From positions 35,459,001 to 35,523,000 of the forward strand of contig JAYKKT010000091.1 in NCBI GenBank assembly GCA_036023115.1: 64,000 bases of DNA. The letters run 5' to 3'. Both the position numbers and the translations under genes were made by a program. This document shows positions 22,542-33,768 of this stretch, in pieces. Source of the stretch: Brasenia schreberi (lineage: Eukaryota; Streptophyta; Magnoliopsida; Nymphaeales; Cabombaceae). Every line of letters begins with the position of its first letter. The first letter of the stretch is position 1. Under the pieces are notes generated by a model, which worked only from the letters and a program-made list of their open reading frames with translations, was not told the origin of the DNA and did not search any database.

Positions 22542-23600
22542 CAGTGTTATCCATATCGTATGATATGGCCCATATCGTACGATACGGGCGATACGCCCAA
22601 TTTTTTTTTCATTTTTTTCCAAAAAAAAAAGTTTCAAATTTTTTTTTGCATGTTTCTGTCCTCTCTTCACTTCCCTTAAAGGCATCCTCCAATATGCCTA
22701 TAATTTGGGTTTATAATTTTATTTATTTAATAAGAATAATGTATAAAAAAATTTATGACAAAATCATTTCCCTTTTTGTTACAGCTTTTAGGTATATTTT
22801 TGCTTAGAGTTTCTAATTTCATGAGATCGTAAACAATTAAAAACATTTAGTTCTCTCGGTTCATTGAGTAGGGATTTCACAACTTCACTATTTTAGGGTT
22901 CACGTTACATGACTTCCATTGAGTTGAACATGATCAATGTGTGTGAGGCTTAACTCAGTATGTGAAGTGAGAAATGAATCTCAAGCATTAGTTAAAAAGC
23001 TAGTCTCCAGTAAGAGAAAAAGGGGATATCATTAAGTAATAATATCACATCACTGAGGTGTCATAGACTCAATAATCAAAGAAATGAAGCTCATTGTTTT
23101 GCTCACATATGAAAATTAGCAAATATGACAACTACATGAAGATAGCAGTTTGTTAATTTTGATATATTAGATGAGTGGATTATGGAAGATAACGAAGAAA
23201 ATGCACTCCTAAGTCCTAAACGAAGAAGACATTGTATGAATTAATTTGAAGTGCAACAACATCATCAAGGAGAAGATGAAGATTATTTAGTTAATGATCC
23301 TTCCTGATACAAATTTACAATATGTAAAATATAAATGTATTTTATTTTTTGATTCAAAATATATAATTTTAGATGCAATTGTTCAATATTAAATGTTCAA
23401 CTTGTGCTAAACTTTGCATTATATGAATTTAAAGCAATTACCAGATTTTTCCAAAATTTTCTTGATTTTTTTTAGATTTTTACTATTTTTATTGATTTTT
23501 TAAAATAATTTTTATAGTTTTTTAATATTAAAGTACGATACGATACGCCCGTATCGTGGAGCCCAGCGATACGCTATACGATACACGTCAGACAACACTG
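22542..23600 (+). mobile_element. non-autonomous hAT element, copy 2
   Basis: 1,059 bp, same ends as copy 1, target duplication GCAGCGGC (22534-22541 and 23601-23608). Subterminal CGTATCG/CGATACG arrays are at 22554-22596 and 23534-23585. It sits in the last exon of the RRM gene directly before the stop codon TGA (23609-23611), so translation would run into the element. A decayed copy of the transposase tail (DEWIMEDN) is readable near 23172-23200. Confidence 0.93.
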
Positions 23601-23611
23601 GCAGCGGCTGA

Positions 23612-24733
23612 GGGTCATATTATTGAGGTTTGAGTAGTCATTTTACTGTTATATATTTGATTACTAATCATATTAATTAGATTTGATAAGTCATTTCACT
23701 ACTATATATTTTATTAGTATCCGACTGCCATGGTGCTGCTGTACTACTGCTTTTTCTCTCTCTACAAATTTGATTTTTGGTTTCAGTGTTATCTTTTTCT
23801 AAGCTGGATTTTAAAAGCCATAAGCTTTATTTGTAAGAGTGCGAGAAGGGTGTGGAGTTTGTCTTTCCGTTCTCAAGTTTTTATCTTTAGAATGGAATGT
23901 GGTGCTTTGGCTTTTAATAATGATATGGTAGGTGAGGTTGGAACTTGTTGGGTCACACATGATGTTGCGTGTTCTGACAGACATGAACAGATGGAGCTGG
24001 TCTAGTCTGTGGTTTTGAAAGCTTACAATCGATGCTCATAACAACGAATTCATGCTTTGGTTTGAGAGTGGATTTCCAAGACTTGCAGCTTTGGTGCCAT
24101 TGAAGTGTAACACTGGATTGAAGGGAATGAAACTTAGAGGTGTATAAAGCAATATCTTAATGGCTTTGGCTGTATTTGTTATTTAAAAACAAATGGATCT
24201 CCAGCTGAGTTTTTCTATGTTTTGAGTGTTTAAGTTTAATGGACAGGAGAATCTTAAGAACATGGAGGAGGCCTAAGGGCATTTATGCACTGGATACATG
24301 CTTAATTTCTTCTATGAGCTTGTGACTTACACTTGGCCTTTCAGCTCTTTTCACTGCAACAATTCTGAGTTAAGTTTGTGGTATATTGGTGTAATTTTAG
24401 CCACCACATCCAAGTTTCTGGTGACTCAACTTTTAGATTGAAGAATGGCCAAGTGTGCTCCTTAACAAGGCTAGGCAAGTTTTTATGTTATTTCATGTTT
24501 TCCATATGGCGATCGTAACAAAACTTTGCATCACATGCAAATGAAAATCACTCTCTGTGAATATAATGTTTTGGATTCAGTTATCCGAGGGTATCCTAGA
24601 TGTTTGCTGCTGGCATTTATTACTCGTGTCCTGAATGGTGCAACCATCTCTGGGGACAATATACCTAAGGTTTATGTACCAGCTAATATGGTCATAGGTG
24701 AGTGTAGAGAGATCATACTTTCACTAGTATGCA
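23612..24733 (+). other. RRM gene 3' flank and intergenic DNA
   Basis: AT-rich, probably including the old 3' UTR of the RRM gene. I recognise no gene in it. Confidence 0.4.
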
Positions 24734-25230
24734 GACTCACCAAGATATATTTTGCTACGCTCAAGCTAGGCATTTTGTTTTAATGCTCTTTGGGAACAGT
24801 TCTTAAGTGAATCCAAAGAAGTGCTTGTTGTGCAAAAGGAAAAAAAGTTGAAATTCTTGTAACTTCACCATGATATATATTTGGTCAAGCTGGCCATTTG
24901 TTCTTATGCTCTTTGGCAAATAATTCACGAGTCAAAGGAAGAGCTTGTTGTACAAGATGATTTTGAGTATTGTAACTTCTGTAGGGTACACATTCATGAG
25001 GATGATTAGTTTTGCTCTAGCCCAACAATTTAAGCTCATTCTGTTGTGGAAGTACCTCATGGATGAGTCGGAGCAGGAGATTATTATGAAAACGGGAATT
25101 TGTCAGCTTCACTAGATTGCAGACTATCATGGTTCATTCGGTTATACTTACGGTAACCAGTTGGCTTCGTCATAGCAACTCATGAATCAAATAGCTTGTC
25201 GTGTTTAAAAGGGAAGACCTGTCTTTTGTT
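24734..25230 (+). repeat. degenerate tandem array, about 4 units of 115-130 bp
   Basis: Units begin near 24734, 24861, 24990 and 25111. Each carries a TCACC/TCACTAG-like start, a CAAGCT(A/G)G(G/C)CAT(T) segment in the first two, and a core like GAGTCAAAGGAAGAGCTTGTTGT (variants near 24810, 24920, 25057 and 25180). Identity between units looks like 60-75% by eye. No continuous reading frame covers the array. Confidence 0.55.
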
Positions 25231-25605
25231 GTAGTCATTCTAGTTTTGGTGTCAGCTTGTGGTACTGCTCCATTTATGCCACGTTGCTTGAGAAAGAATC
25301 GATATGGCTTAGCTGAAGCAAGGAAAGTGGTGCCTAAGAGTGGGTTTTAGAAACTTAAACAATGTTTTGGTAATGAAGGTACAAGTTTTCTGCAAAGCGT
25401 ACTGGGCTCATATAGTATCTCTTGCTTTTGTTTCTAAGTGGGATCTCATTAGTTAAATCAATAGGTCATGGATTCATGGTGCAATGTTTCAGCTGCTTCT
25501 GAGTTGAATTTCATGCTTCCTGCAAATTAACTATTGGGATGCCTGTATCTAATCATTTATCTGGTCCTGTAACTGGCTCATTTGTTGGATATATGTGGTG
25601 TTCAG

Positions 25606-25606
<1 letters not shown>

Positions 25607-25666
<60 letters not shown>
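25607..25666. repeat. (AT)n microsatellite
   Basis: About 60 bases of almost pure AT dinucleotide repeat with a single extra A. Confidence 0.95.
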
Positions 25667-26182
25667 CATTATATTCTTTTTGGGTTTGAGTTAGATGGTA
25701 CTTGAATGGATTATAGAGAGTTCTGAGAATTGATCAAACGGCTGGCAAATAGGGCTTTCTGGTTTCAGCTATCGATGCCTTGTGCTTACTTCTGGTTTCT
25801 CACTAGTTACTCTAATAGTCTTTGGGATCATGTATAATTGTCATACTGTGATTTCTGGTCCGATGCATAAATCTTGTTCGAGATGCATTTTGTTTCCTTG
25901 ATGTTTTCACTCCGTAGATGTTGGTAAAAGCTATGACTCTTTGGAAGTGGTTGGTATCCTTCCCTTACCCTGTATTTGTTATTTAGCAGAGACTAGGAAA
26001 TGAAACAGTTACAACCGCTCTCTTTTTTTCTTTTTAATTGTTGTCGTCTGACATCATTGTTTTACTTATTGTACACCCCTAGTTTAAGTATTTCTTCCAA
26101 ATCTTATCTAGTTGACAGAATGCATTTTCTCCATCTCGTCATGTTGTTTTTTGTCAAATGTTCGGTACTTTTTCTTCTGTAG

Positions 26183-26244
26183 TCGATCTGGGGTTTGGCA
26201 GACGCCCTACTCCTGATGATCCACAACTCCTGTCCCGTCAGTGA
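26183..26244 (+). other. possible terminal coding exon (unassigned)
   Basis: A TTTCTTCTGTAG acceptor-like stretch is followed by an in-frame run DLGFGRRPTPDDPQLLSRQ and a TGA (26242-26244). Composition is less AT-rich than the flanks and the peptide is not low-complexity. No partner exons were identified upstream, so it may equally be chance. Confidence 0.2.
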
Positions 26245-27651
26245 GCTGCATCAATAGCCAGTGTGATCTTTCCCAGCTTGTGCGGAAAGGATTCAACATG
26301 AGGATGTGACGGTAGGCCACTGTCCCAGTCATCCTTTTGCTTCATGTAACTTTTGGAGTTGTGATGTGCATAAATATGCATCAGTTAGTTCAGCCCTCGG
26401 TTTTTTATTTAGTCTTTTTTCTGATTACCATTCATATTTCTAGTATCAATGAAAATGAATATGGTAGGTGGAGGAACTTTAATCTAACATTATAGTCTAT
26501 TATATCTCTGTGTGCTTGAAACTCCTGGCCAGTGGAGCATGTTTCTGGAGGCCTCTATTCTATCACATCCATCTCCGACTGGATACTTTGTTCGCCAGAC
26601 CTTGGAGTATATTGTGCAGATAGGTTTCTTCGAAACCTTATGGAAAACTGTTGCTGTTGTTAAGTGCATGGTTTCTTCTTCTTTTCTCCTCTCTTTGCTC
26701 TGATGAAATTTGGAGGGTGATTTTGAGGGTTGCATGGTTTTGAAGTGGAGACTCGCCTTCTAGCCTCAGCTTCATGTGTCTGTTTGTGTGTACTTTTTGT
26801 GTATACATGAGGCAAAGGTGGTGAGTTTCTTGCCTTGCACTTAAATCATGTGTTATGACGTTCACTGTTAATGAAGATCAAAGAAAAAAATCCTTGCAAG
26901 TTCAATAGTGTTTTTTGTTGGTGGATGAAGCTTCTATATGTCAACGCTTCTTCTTACAAACACAGAACACATGCTTGGTTTCTTAGTGATATTGCGTGCA
27001 ATTGCATGAATTGTTGTGGGGAAAGCCGTTAAAGAAAGTCTTTCCAGATCTTCTAAACCTAGTGGTTGATTAAACCTTTAACTCTAATGATCTGGGATAC
27101 CATATAATGTCTTTTACCATGATTTGCACAATGGCAACTTTAGAACATGCCTCCATTGTCCGCTCTACTCGTTTTCTACGCAAGTGGGCACTGTACTAGT
27201 GACATATCTGCCACCTCCTTATTGTAACTGTATTTCCGACGTTCGATCCGGTTTACATTAGGTCCTCTTTGGTTTTTGTTGAGGTCTGATGGTTGTTGAC
27301 ACACCTCCGTTTCAATTGTAACCAATCCGGCTGTGTTGCGGTCTCGAGCTTTGACTCGTTAAATTCCTTTTTACCTTGATCAAGCTCAAACAACTATAAC
27401 TCTTGTGAGTTCTATGATTCTGATTCAAACGGTATTTTTTTTTCAGGAATTGCTCGTTCAATTGTGTATTTAATTTGAATTTATTTTGTTTCTACATAGC
27501 TATGTAGTTCTGAAAAGATGCACGTAGCATAGAGGATTGCTAATTGCAATTGAATCTCCTCAGAAACAAATAGAGTATGGCCATACACTTTAAGATTGCT
27601 GCTTATCCGGGATATGAAGTAGCCAGCATATTTACTGGGGCCGATAAAATA
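26245..27651 (+). other. intergenic DNA downstream of the glycosyltransferase gene
   Basis: No gene, RNA or named element recognised. The part next to 27651 would hold the 3' UTR of the minus-strand glycosyltransferase gene. Confidence 0.4.
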
Positions 27652-30197
27652 CTATCTCCATGAATTGCGACAAGCCTCGTGATCGGGCCATGACCCCGTA
27701 CTTTTCCGGTCGGTAGCCGTGAAGTTTTTCCATGCCTCCCGAAATTCTCTTAAATCTGTTAACTTTGCCTTTATGCTCCTGCAACAGTTCCCATGCACTG
27801 TGTTCACTTCCCTCATATCCCTGCTCGTCTGACAAAATCCGGAGAAGTACAGTGTGTCTAAGAACCTAAACTTCAAACCAAGCTCGGTGAATGAAGGCAT
27901 TGATTGAAGCTTTTGAATTACATCTTGCTCATGAATGCCTATATCCTTGCTTGTATACCATAGTTTATATAGACCGATTGTCTTACGATTCGAACGGACA
28001 AAATAGAACCCGGCATTAATCGCATTTGATGTACTGTATGGATTGCCGTTGAACCTGTCGCAGCTTATCTGCATATCATCATCTTGAGTGAACCTTGCAA
28101 ATGGGCTACGGAACCACAGAATATCTGTATCCTGTGAGAAAACAGAAACCACTCTGTGTTGGTTAGTTCTGTCCGGTGGCAGATCTATGTTAAGGCAAGT
28201 TTAGTCTTCGAAAAGTATAGGCTCCGTTGCGCTCGTGGTTTAGAATACAGATAACTGTGGCCTATAATGCAGAGCCCCCGATATAACCCTGGACTATTTA
28301 CCCAAACTTTTGAAAATTTCCTCCAAATACTGTAAACTTTACTGAGTTATTATATAAATGTAGTCCTAAAACAACAACAACAACTAAGCCTTTTTCCATA
28401 CTAGACAGGATCGGTTACATGGATTTTTTGTTTCCACATAGCCCTATCATGTGCCATGTTAGCCGTTAACTCACAACAAGGTAGACCATTCTTTATTGTT
28501 TCTTTCCAACACTTTTGTAGAGGTCCTCTACCTCTTTTACTACTTTCAAAATCTAGTTTTTCATACCTTCTTAAAGGTTCTTCTTTTGATCTTCTTTCTA
28601 TATGGCCAAACCATCTTAATATTCTCTCATTTTATCTTCTATTGGTGTCACTCATAATTGATTTCTAATAACCTCTTTATGTATACGGTCTTTTCTTTAT
28701 GACCACTCATCCATCTCAACATCTTTACTTCTGTCACAAGAATCTTTTGTACATGATGATTAAATGTTCAACACTCAACCATAAAACATGGCAGGTCTAA
28801 TTGTTGCTCAATAATATTTACCTTTTAACTTTAATGGTATCTTCTTATCACAAAGAATACTTGATGCTATATAAATGTAGTCCTACGCCAATTTTTTTCA
28901 GATCAACAAATGGCTGTGACTTCTATTTTGGAGCTTCTTACGTGACAGGCATTGAGTGACCAAGTTCTGAAACTGCAATTCAAGTGAATGCAGTTGTTTA
29001 CGTATTTTGAAGCACTGAAATATTCAACATAATTATGTTTGAACTTAGAATCCTAGATTGGTGGCGTCTCATTTTTGCATAGTTTTGTGTAGACTCGATG
29101 AGAAATGAAGATGCTGAAGTGAAAGTATGAACAATAAAGAAAAAGGTTTATAAAAGATTTGTACATTATTACTTTATTAGTGAATAATAACTTACGAAAA
29201 CGGAGCATTTCTCGGAGTGGAGGTGGAGATGGTATGGCACTTACAGAGAACACGAAGCTGTAGCCACGTTTGAGCACATTGGCAACAAAGACGAGTCTCC
29301 CCCACATCATCTTTAGATAGTCTTCACTCATGAACATTTTTTCACCAGAGAAGTCCACACCATCAGTGACGAGTTTGTAGCAATGGAGGTGAAGCTGCTC
29401 ACACCGGTCGAAGGCGGCTTGATCGAGGGTGACAATTAGCAGATGCTGGGTCAAATTCTGGGTCCCTTCACCCAGCTGGAAGCTTTCAAGGAAGAGCTCA
29501 AGCATGCTGTTGTTCTCAGTATATGCTCTGTTTACTACTGTTATAATGAGGGTCTTATTTTCCATGGAAACTCTCTTCAGCACATCATCCAGTCCCACAT
29601 CCTGAAAGAAAAAAACCCGACAAAATAAAGTGAATAATAGTGGAAACTAGATTTGAGCATGCACATATGTTATTAGAGGTCGTGACAAATGAGAGGAGTT
29701 GCTTATCACTTGTCTCATCTAGTCTTAGCTCATCCTTTGAGTCCCACAAGTTGGCAGTTTGGTGAGACAAGTTCGAACAGGTAAGCTCAGACCGCATTGG
29801 TTTATGTAGCAAATAGTTGAGTACACACACACATATATATATTGAAAAAACGTACTAACTCATATTATTGAGATTGTTGCACATGTCCCGATGGTGGATA
29901 GTTCTATTATTCCACAAAATAAATTCTCATATTTTAAAGCAAGAGCATTCGCTCAATGGCATGACGCTCTAACATCGTTGTTGCTGGTGGGGAGTTCGAC
30001 TCTCAGAAGGTGCATGTGTTGGGTGTGTGTTTTAGGCTTCATCCTCCTCTTGTAACAATTTTTTTTTGAATATTTTGACTTGCAGATAGCAACAGTTTTT
30101 CCTAATTATGAAGCAGGGGTACATTATTTATAGAGGAGGATCACTTGGGTAGCTGACAGCTAGCCTAAAACTTTATGGGTTTTTTTAGAAATGAATA

Positions 30198-30231
<34 letters not shown>

Positions 30232-32012
30232 GTATATATGTATATATATATGTATATATGTATATATTTTCTCTCTCTCTCTCGTGCACAATGAAGCAAG
30301 GGGGAACGCTGGTTGCCAAAGTATCTAAGGTGAATTAGTGGAGAGCTTTGTGGGACTCGATCTGTACAGGTCCTGCACCATTAGTGCTTGGGGGACCCAA
30401 GTTGGAACACACACGGAACCTTTGGGAGACAAATGAGTCATTCATTCATGTCCATCTGGATTAGATCATATACGTCAACAGAAAACACTTAATTTAAGTC
30501 TGCTTCTGGGACCCAGAACCAAACCCTGTACCCAACAAAACTAGATAAATAACAGCAAAATCAAGAAAAATACTGTACATAGAGCCGAACGGCCCTATCT
30601 ATGTAGATCAGGCCTTCACAATTTCCGTAAATACTAATGACCCAAATTTGTTATGCATCTATGTAAAATCTTAACCCATATTGGATCTTATCTAAAGATC
30701 AAACCCGAAAACAATAATAAAAATAAATGATATTTAGCTTCCAAATGGGTACAATAGCTACCCGAATACGCCTTTTCTTGCATCATTAGCTGTCCAATAT
30801 CCAAACAAACAAATAATTCAACGTAATTTACTAAGACCAAAAACACCCTTAGATATCAAATGGATTGGATAGCGATCTGGATTCATTCTTACTCCCCTTT
30901 ACATTATAAATCCAGCATGAGAATAGACGTGGGCACTTTCATGTCCTCTTGTCTTGTATAAATAAAATGAATACGTGAAAGCACTGTTACACTGTCCCCT
31001 TATGACTTGCAACTTCTTGGAACTTTCACGTTTTATTATTATATAATTAATTCATGCAAGAGGTTTTACGGATCTTTATTATATATGCTAAAAATAATAA
31101 AATATCGATCGTTGGAGTAAAGGGATTAGAAGAGAGATTTGAGTGAGAAAGTGACGAAAGATAATTTTGGTATTTTTAAAAAAGATGTATCAATAATAAA
31201 AAAGTGTAAATAGTAATCTTCATTATTCTAAAAGAGAGAGTACTCGGACAACAAATGAGCACCAAAACAGGCACCCTGCTTGGTGCATGTTTTACAGCCT
31301 GGGTTTCTGAGCATGGATGGGTTCATCACTCATGCCACAGTTTTATAAGCTTGACTCATGCTTACATTTTGCTTTTATCGAGTTAAATGCTGATGTGACA
31401 CGATATGAAGCACACTGGTGACAAGATTTCCATGTAGCCCCACCCATTCAAAGTGAGGACAAGGTTTGCCCTTGAGCCCTTTCAATGTGTTCGTTGGCCA
31501 TTAATGAAAAGGGACTAAAACTTGATGCACCAAGAACGTTAGGGCAATTGGCAGGGTGCTGTGATATGTTTGTGCTAGTGGGGAGTATGACTATGACTCC
31601 CTTTATGCCCAAAAAAAAACTATCATTGCCACACCGTTTTACAATTAACTCATCATGTTTTTTTAAATGTCTAAAATACCTCTGATACCTTTATCTACTT
31701 TCTCTTTCTTTCAAACTCACACCCTTTGCACCATTTGAACATGCTCCTTAACAACTTGATAATTTCTTTATAGACCCACACCTGCCCCACCCTGCCCTAA
31801 AACCTTTTCTATACCCCTGTGGGTCTCGAGGGATCAGACCCACACCTGCCCCTCATTTTCTAGTTACAAACCGACCCCGCCCCACTCTTTTATTTCAAAG
31901 TATAAAAAATAAATTGAAAATATATATTTTACATAAAATATAAAATGTTTATAGTATTTTATATTATTAAACTAATATTATGTATATAGTTATATAAAAA
32001 ATTTATAGTTAT

Positions 32013-32092
<80 letters not shown>

Positions 32093-33726
32093 GTAAAATA
32101 CTATATATATCAGGGTGGAGCGGGACAAGTTTACTTTTTCTCGAAAATCCACTTACATGAGGTGGGTAGATATTGCTATCCCACTTTTATAGTTTTCGAC
32201 AATGGTTTGGAGTCTTCTTTTCACTGGTTTCAGGTATTACTGATTTGTAATCGACTTTTGAAAAAGAAAAACACTTGAATCAAACAACCAACCAACTAAC
32301 AAACTCTTAAAAAAATTAATAATATTATTTATTGAATCGGAGAAGGAAAAAAAATCTGTTCCAATTCAAGTTAGATGGTTGATTAGACATGAAAAAAATA
32401 AGTATTTTAAGTTCCTCCTCCATCTGATTCTTCTTTGTTGGCTATCATAATCGGCAGTAGAGATGTAGCAAAGCCACATTTCTATTTCTACCCCAACTCT
32501 CGACGTGCATTAAATATAAAAAATACGACTGAATCCATATACGAAAAATACCAAATAACTTCGAAATGCCCGATTATGCATCATCCGACTGCATTTCAAT
32601 CATACGTTAGAGAGGAACCTCATGAAAGGTCGGGTAGTGCAAGAATTTAAAAAGATGAGTGGAGGTATTTTTGAAAATCACGAAAAAGAGTGTATATGTA
32701 GCAATTTGGGGTGTGGCAATAGTGATATCGAACTCCTAACTTCTTGCAAGGGATCTAACCCCCCACAGGTACAATATTTCCTTTTGGACAAGAACAGTCG
32801 TCTCCTTCTGCCGGCTTGGAAGGTTTTTGCTTTGTTGTTTTTTACTGGCAAGCCTAGAGTTGGGCATGGACGTGCAGTTATCGAATTCTGGACCTTCAAT
32901 TCGAAGGTTCTTTCCGGTCGATCCTTTCACCAGGAGAGCCGTGCTCCCTTTGGCAGGATATTTGAAGATTTCGACAGAATTGTTGACAAAATTCTCAGTT
33001 TGGAACCGAAGAAGAATCGAGATCAGCTACGATGCAGCATAGCTGCATGATTCCCATAACCATCTGACCATGTGACAACGATAAGAAACAGAAACTAACT
33101 TCAGCAGCCTGAAGAAGAAATGAAAGCTTTCGAAAAGGATTCAAACGAGAAGAAGTCATCTCTTCCATGAATCCAATTCATGTTCGACATGAGTTTTAAA
33201 AGACAATAAAAAGTATCTGCATATGCCACTGGTGCGTGATTTTTGCAGAGATATTCCACTGCAGGGATACGTTTAATTAGTGGAAGACTCAGAAAATTTT
33301 CCATAGCTGACACGAAGTCCAGTTGTGTGAATTCATGTGAGGCAGTCTGTATAATTTTCGCAAAAAATTTGATTGCTAGTATTGATTTTTTGGATATTTT
33401 TTATTTCAGATGAGTCGGCCGCCATGCCTTCTGATGAATAGGTTGTTGTGGAGTTTCATAAAGTTGTAAATTGAAAATTCAGAACAAAACCATCATCACT
33501 GGAAACCCGAAAATCCAAGAAAAGATAAGGCTACCTCTTCCTGCAATGAGTCTTGGAAAGGAAAAAAGTTCCACCCATCCTGATTGTAACTAAAAGAATA
33601 GAAGAGCCCCAGAATCACAAGAGACCCCACGATCAGCACCACCACCTTCACCAATGAATCTTTCTGGCAGCTCACAGTACTAAATCTCAGGTGGCTCAAA
33701 AGACTATGACCGCCAGAATCCTCCAT
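27652..33726 (-). CDS. GT77-type nucleotide-diphospho-sugar transferase (At4g15970-like), 3 exons
   Basis: Minus-strand exons 33535-33726, 29245-29601 and 27652-28131, all phase 0 with GT-AG borders, give 342 aa. An upstream ATG at 33766-33768 would add 14 residues. Residues 27-45 (VKVVVLIVGSLVILGLFYS) form a single membrane segment after a short N-terminus, the type II layout of Golgi enzymes. Exon 2 (65-183) contains NKTLIITVVNRAYTE and the conserved block up to RGYSFVFS; exon 3 opens with DTDILWFRSPF, the DxD metal/nucleotide-sugar site, then GFYFVRSN, HEQDVIQKLQ and the late HGNCCRSIKAKLTDLR motif. This matches the plant Nucleotid_trans family, related to arabinosyl/xylosyl transferases of cell-wall polymers; substrate unknown. 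No lesion is visible. Intron 1 (3.9 kb) carries SINEs and AT tracts, intron 2 an RTE fragment. Confidence 0.85.
28369..28867 (-). mobile_element. 5'-truncated RTE-type LINE with target-site duplication
   Basis: About 500 bp in intron 2 of the glycosyltransferase gene, same strand as the gene. It starts at the ACAACAACAACAACTAAGCC 3' end and stops at about the same place in the RT C-terminal region as other copies begin to be RT. An exact 18-bp duplication, TATATAAATGTAGTCCTA, flanks it at 28351-28368 and 28868-28885. Severe 5' truncation with a long target duplication is the expected outcome of target-primed reverse transcription. Confidence 0.9.
29943..30052 (+). mobile_element. tRNA-derived SINE, subfamily A
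   Basis: Box A region CGCTCAATGGC (near 29950-29960), box B GAGTTCGACTC (29992-30002), then the shared GTGTTTTAGGCTTCATCCTCC body and TTGTAAC end followed by a T run. It lies in intron 1 of the glycosyltransferase gene, opposite in strand. Possible short target duplication ATATTTT on both sides. Confidence 0.72.
30196..30268. repeat. (TA)n/(TATG)n microsatellite
   Basis: Alternating TA and TGTATATA units over about 70 bases, followed by a short CT run (30270-30282). Confidence 0.9.
30283..31529 (-). other. part of glycosyltransferase intron 1
   Basis: AT-rich intron sequence. A short repeat near 31130-31240 (words like TAATTTTGGTATTTTTAAAA and AGTGTAAATAGTAA) resembles the ends of the repeat pair at 42.8 and 44.2 kb. 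Confidence 0.35.
31530..31619 (+). mobile_element. degraded SINE, subfamily A
   Basis: A GAACGTTAGGGCAATTGGCAG head and a GGTGCTG...GCTAGTGGGGAGTATGACT middle match the SINE at 11612-11728 but with a damaged box B. It ends in a run of A. It lies in intron 1 of the glycosyltransferase gene. Confidence 0.55.
32012..32090. repeat. (ATAC)n then (AT)n microsatellite
   Basis: About six ATAC units pass into roughly 26 AT units. Compound repeats of this type grow by slippage and are prone to length change. Confidence 0.93.
32091..33534 (-). other. 5'-proximal part of glycosyltransferase intron 1
   Basis: No element is recognised. A plus-strand open frame (142 codons, 32622-33050) lies here but matches no family I know and is opposite to the host gene. 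Confidence 0.35.
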
Positions 33727-33768
33727 CCAAGTGAAGCAACAATCTTTTGTCTTTTGTAGTCTCAGCAA

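Larger units (their letters stand above)
12507..23611 (+). pseudogene. LIF2: broken hnRNP Q/LIF2-like RRM protein gene
   Basis: Exons: 12507-12702, 18903-19174, 19255 to about 19344, 19664-19886, 20462-20767, 20864 to about 21190, 21260-22396 (split by a hAT), 22470-23611 (split by a hAT). The product resembles plant hnRNP Q (LIF2), a nuclear protein with three RRMs and an RGG/Tyr-rich tail that partners LHP1. Seen: N-terminus MPPRSAKK; RRM1 core MMNPLTKKNKGFAFLRF; RRM2 start SDTLYLGNICKTWTKEA; RRM3 KRKDFGFVTF; Arg-rich tail with GSKRPYASI. Lesions: most of the acidic linker and the first RRM1 strand are missing, RRM2 stops after its first strand, an extra C near 19696 shifts the RRM3 frame, exon 5 has a deletion and frame change near 20475, the exon 7 donor is lost, and two hAT elements interrupt exons 7 and 8. 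Some transcript may persist, but a full protein cannot be made. A working paralogue probably exists elsewhere. Confidence 0.88.

Noticed and set aside
24526..24783. 85-codon open frame resembling a KH-type segment (ISGDNIPKVYVPANMVIG)
   Set aside because: The likeness is limited to a few residues, the GXXG loop is absent, and no neighbouring exons fit.
32622..33050. 142-codon plus-strand open frame
   Set aside because: It lies inside intron 1 of the minus-strand glycosyltransferase gene, matches no family I know, and overlaps other open frames of similar length, so chance is the simplest explanation.
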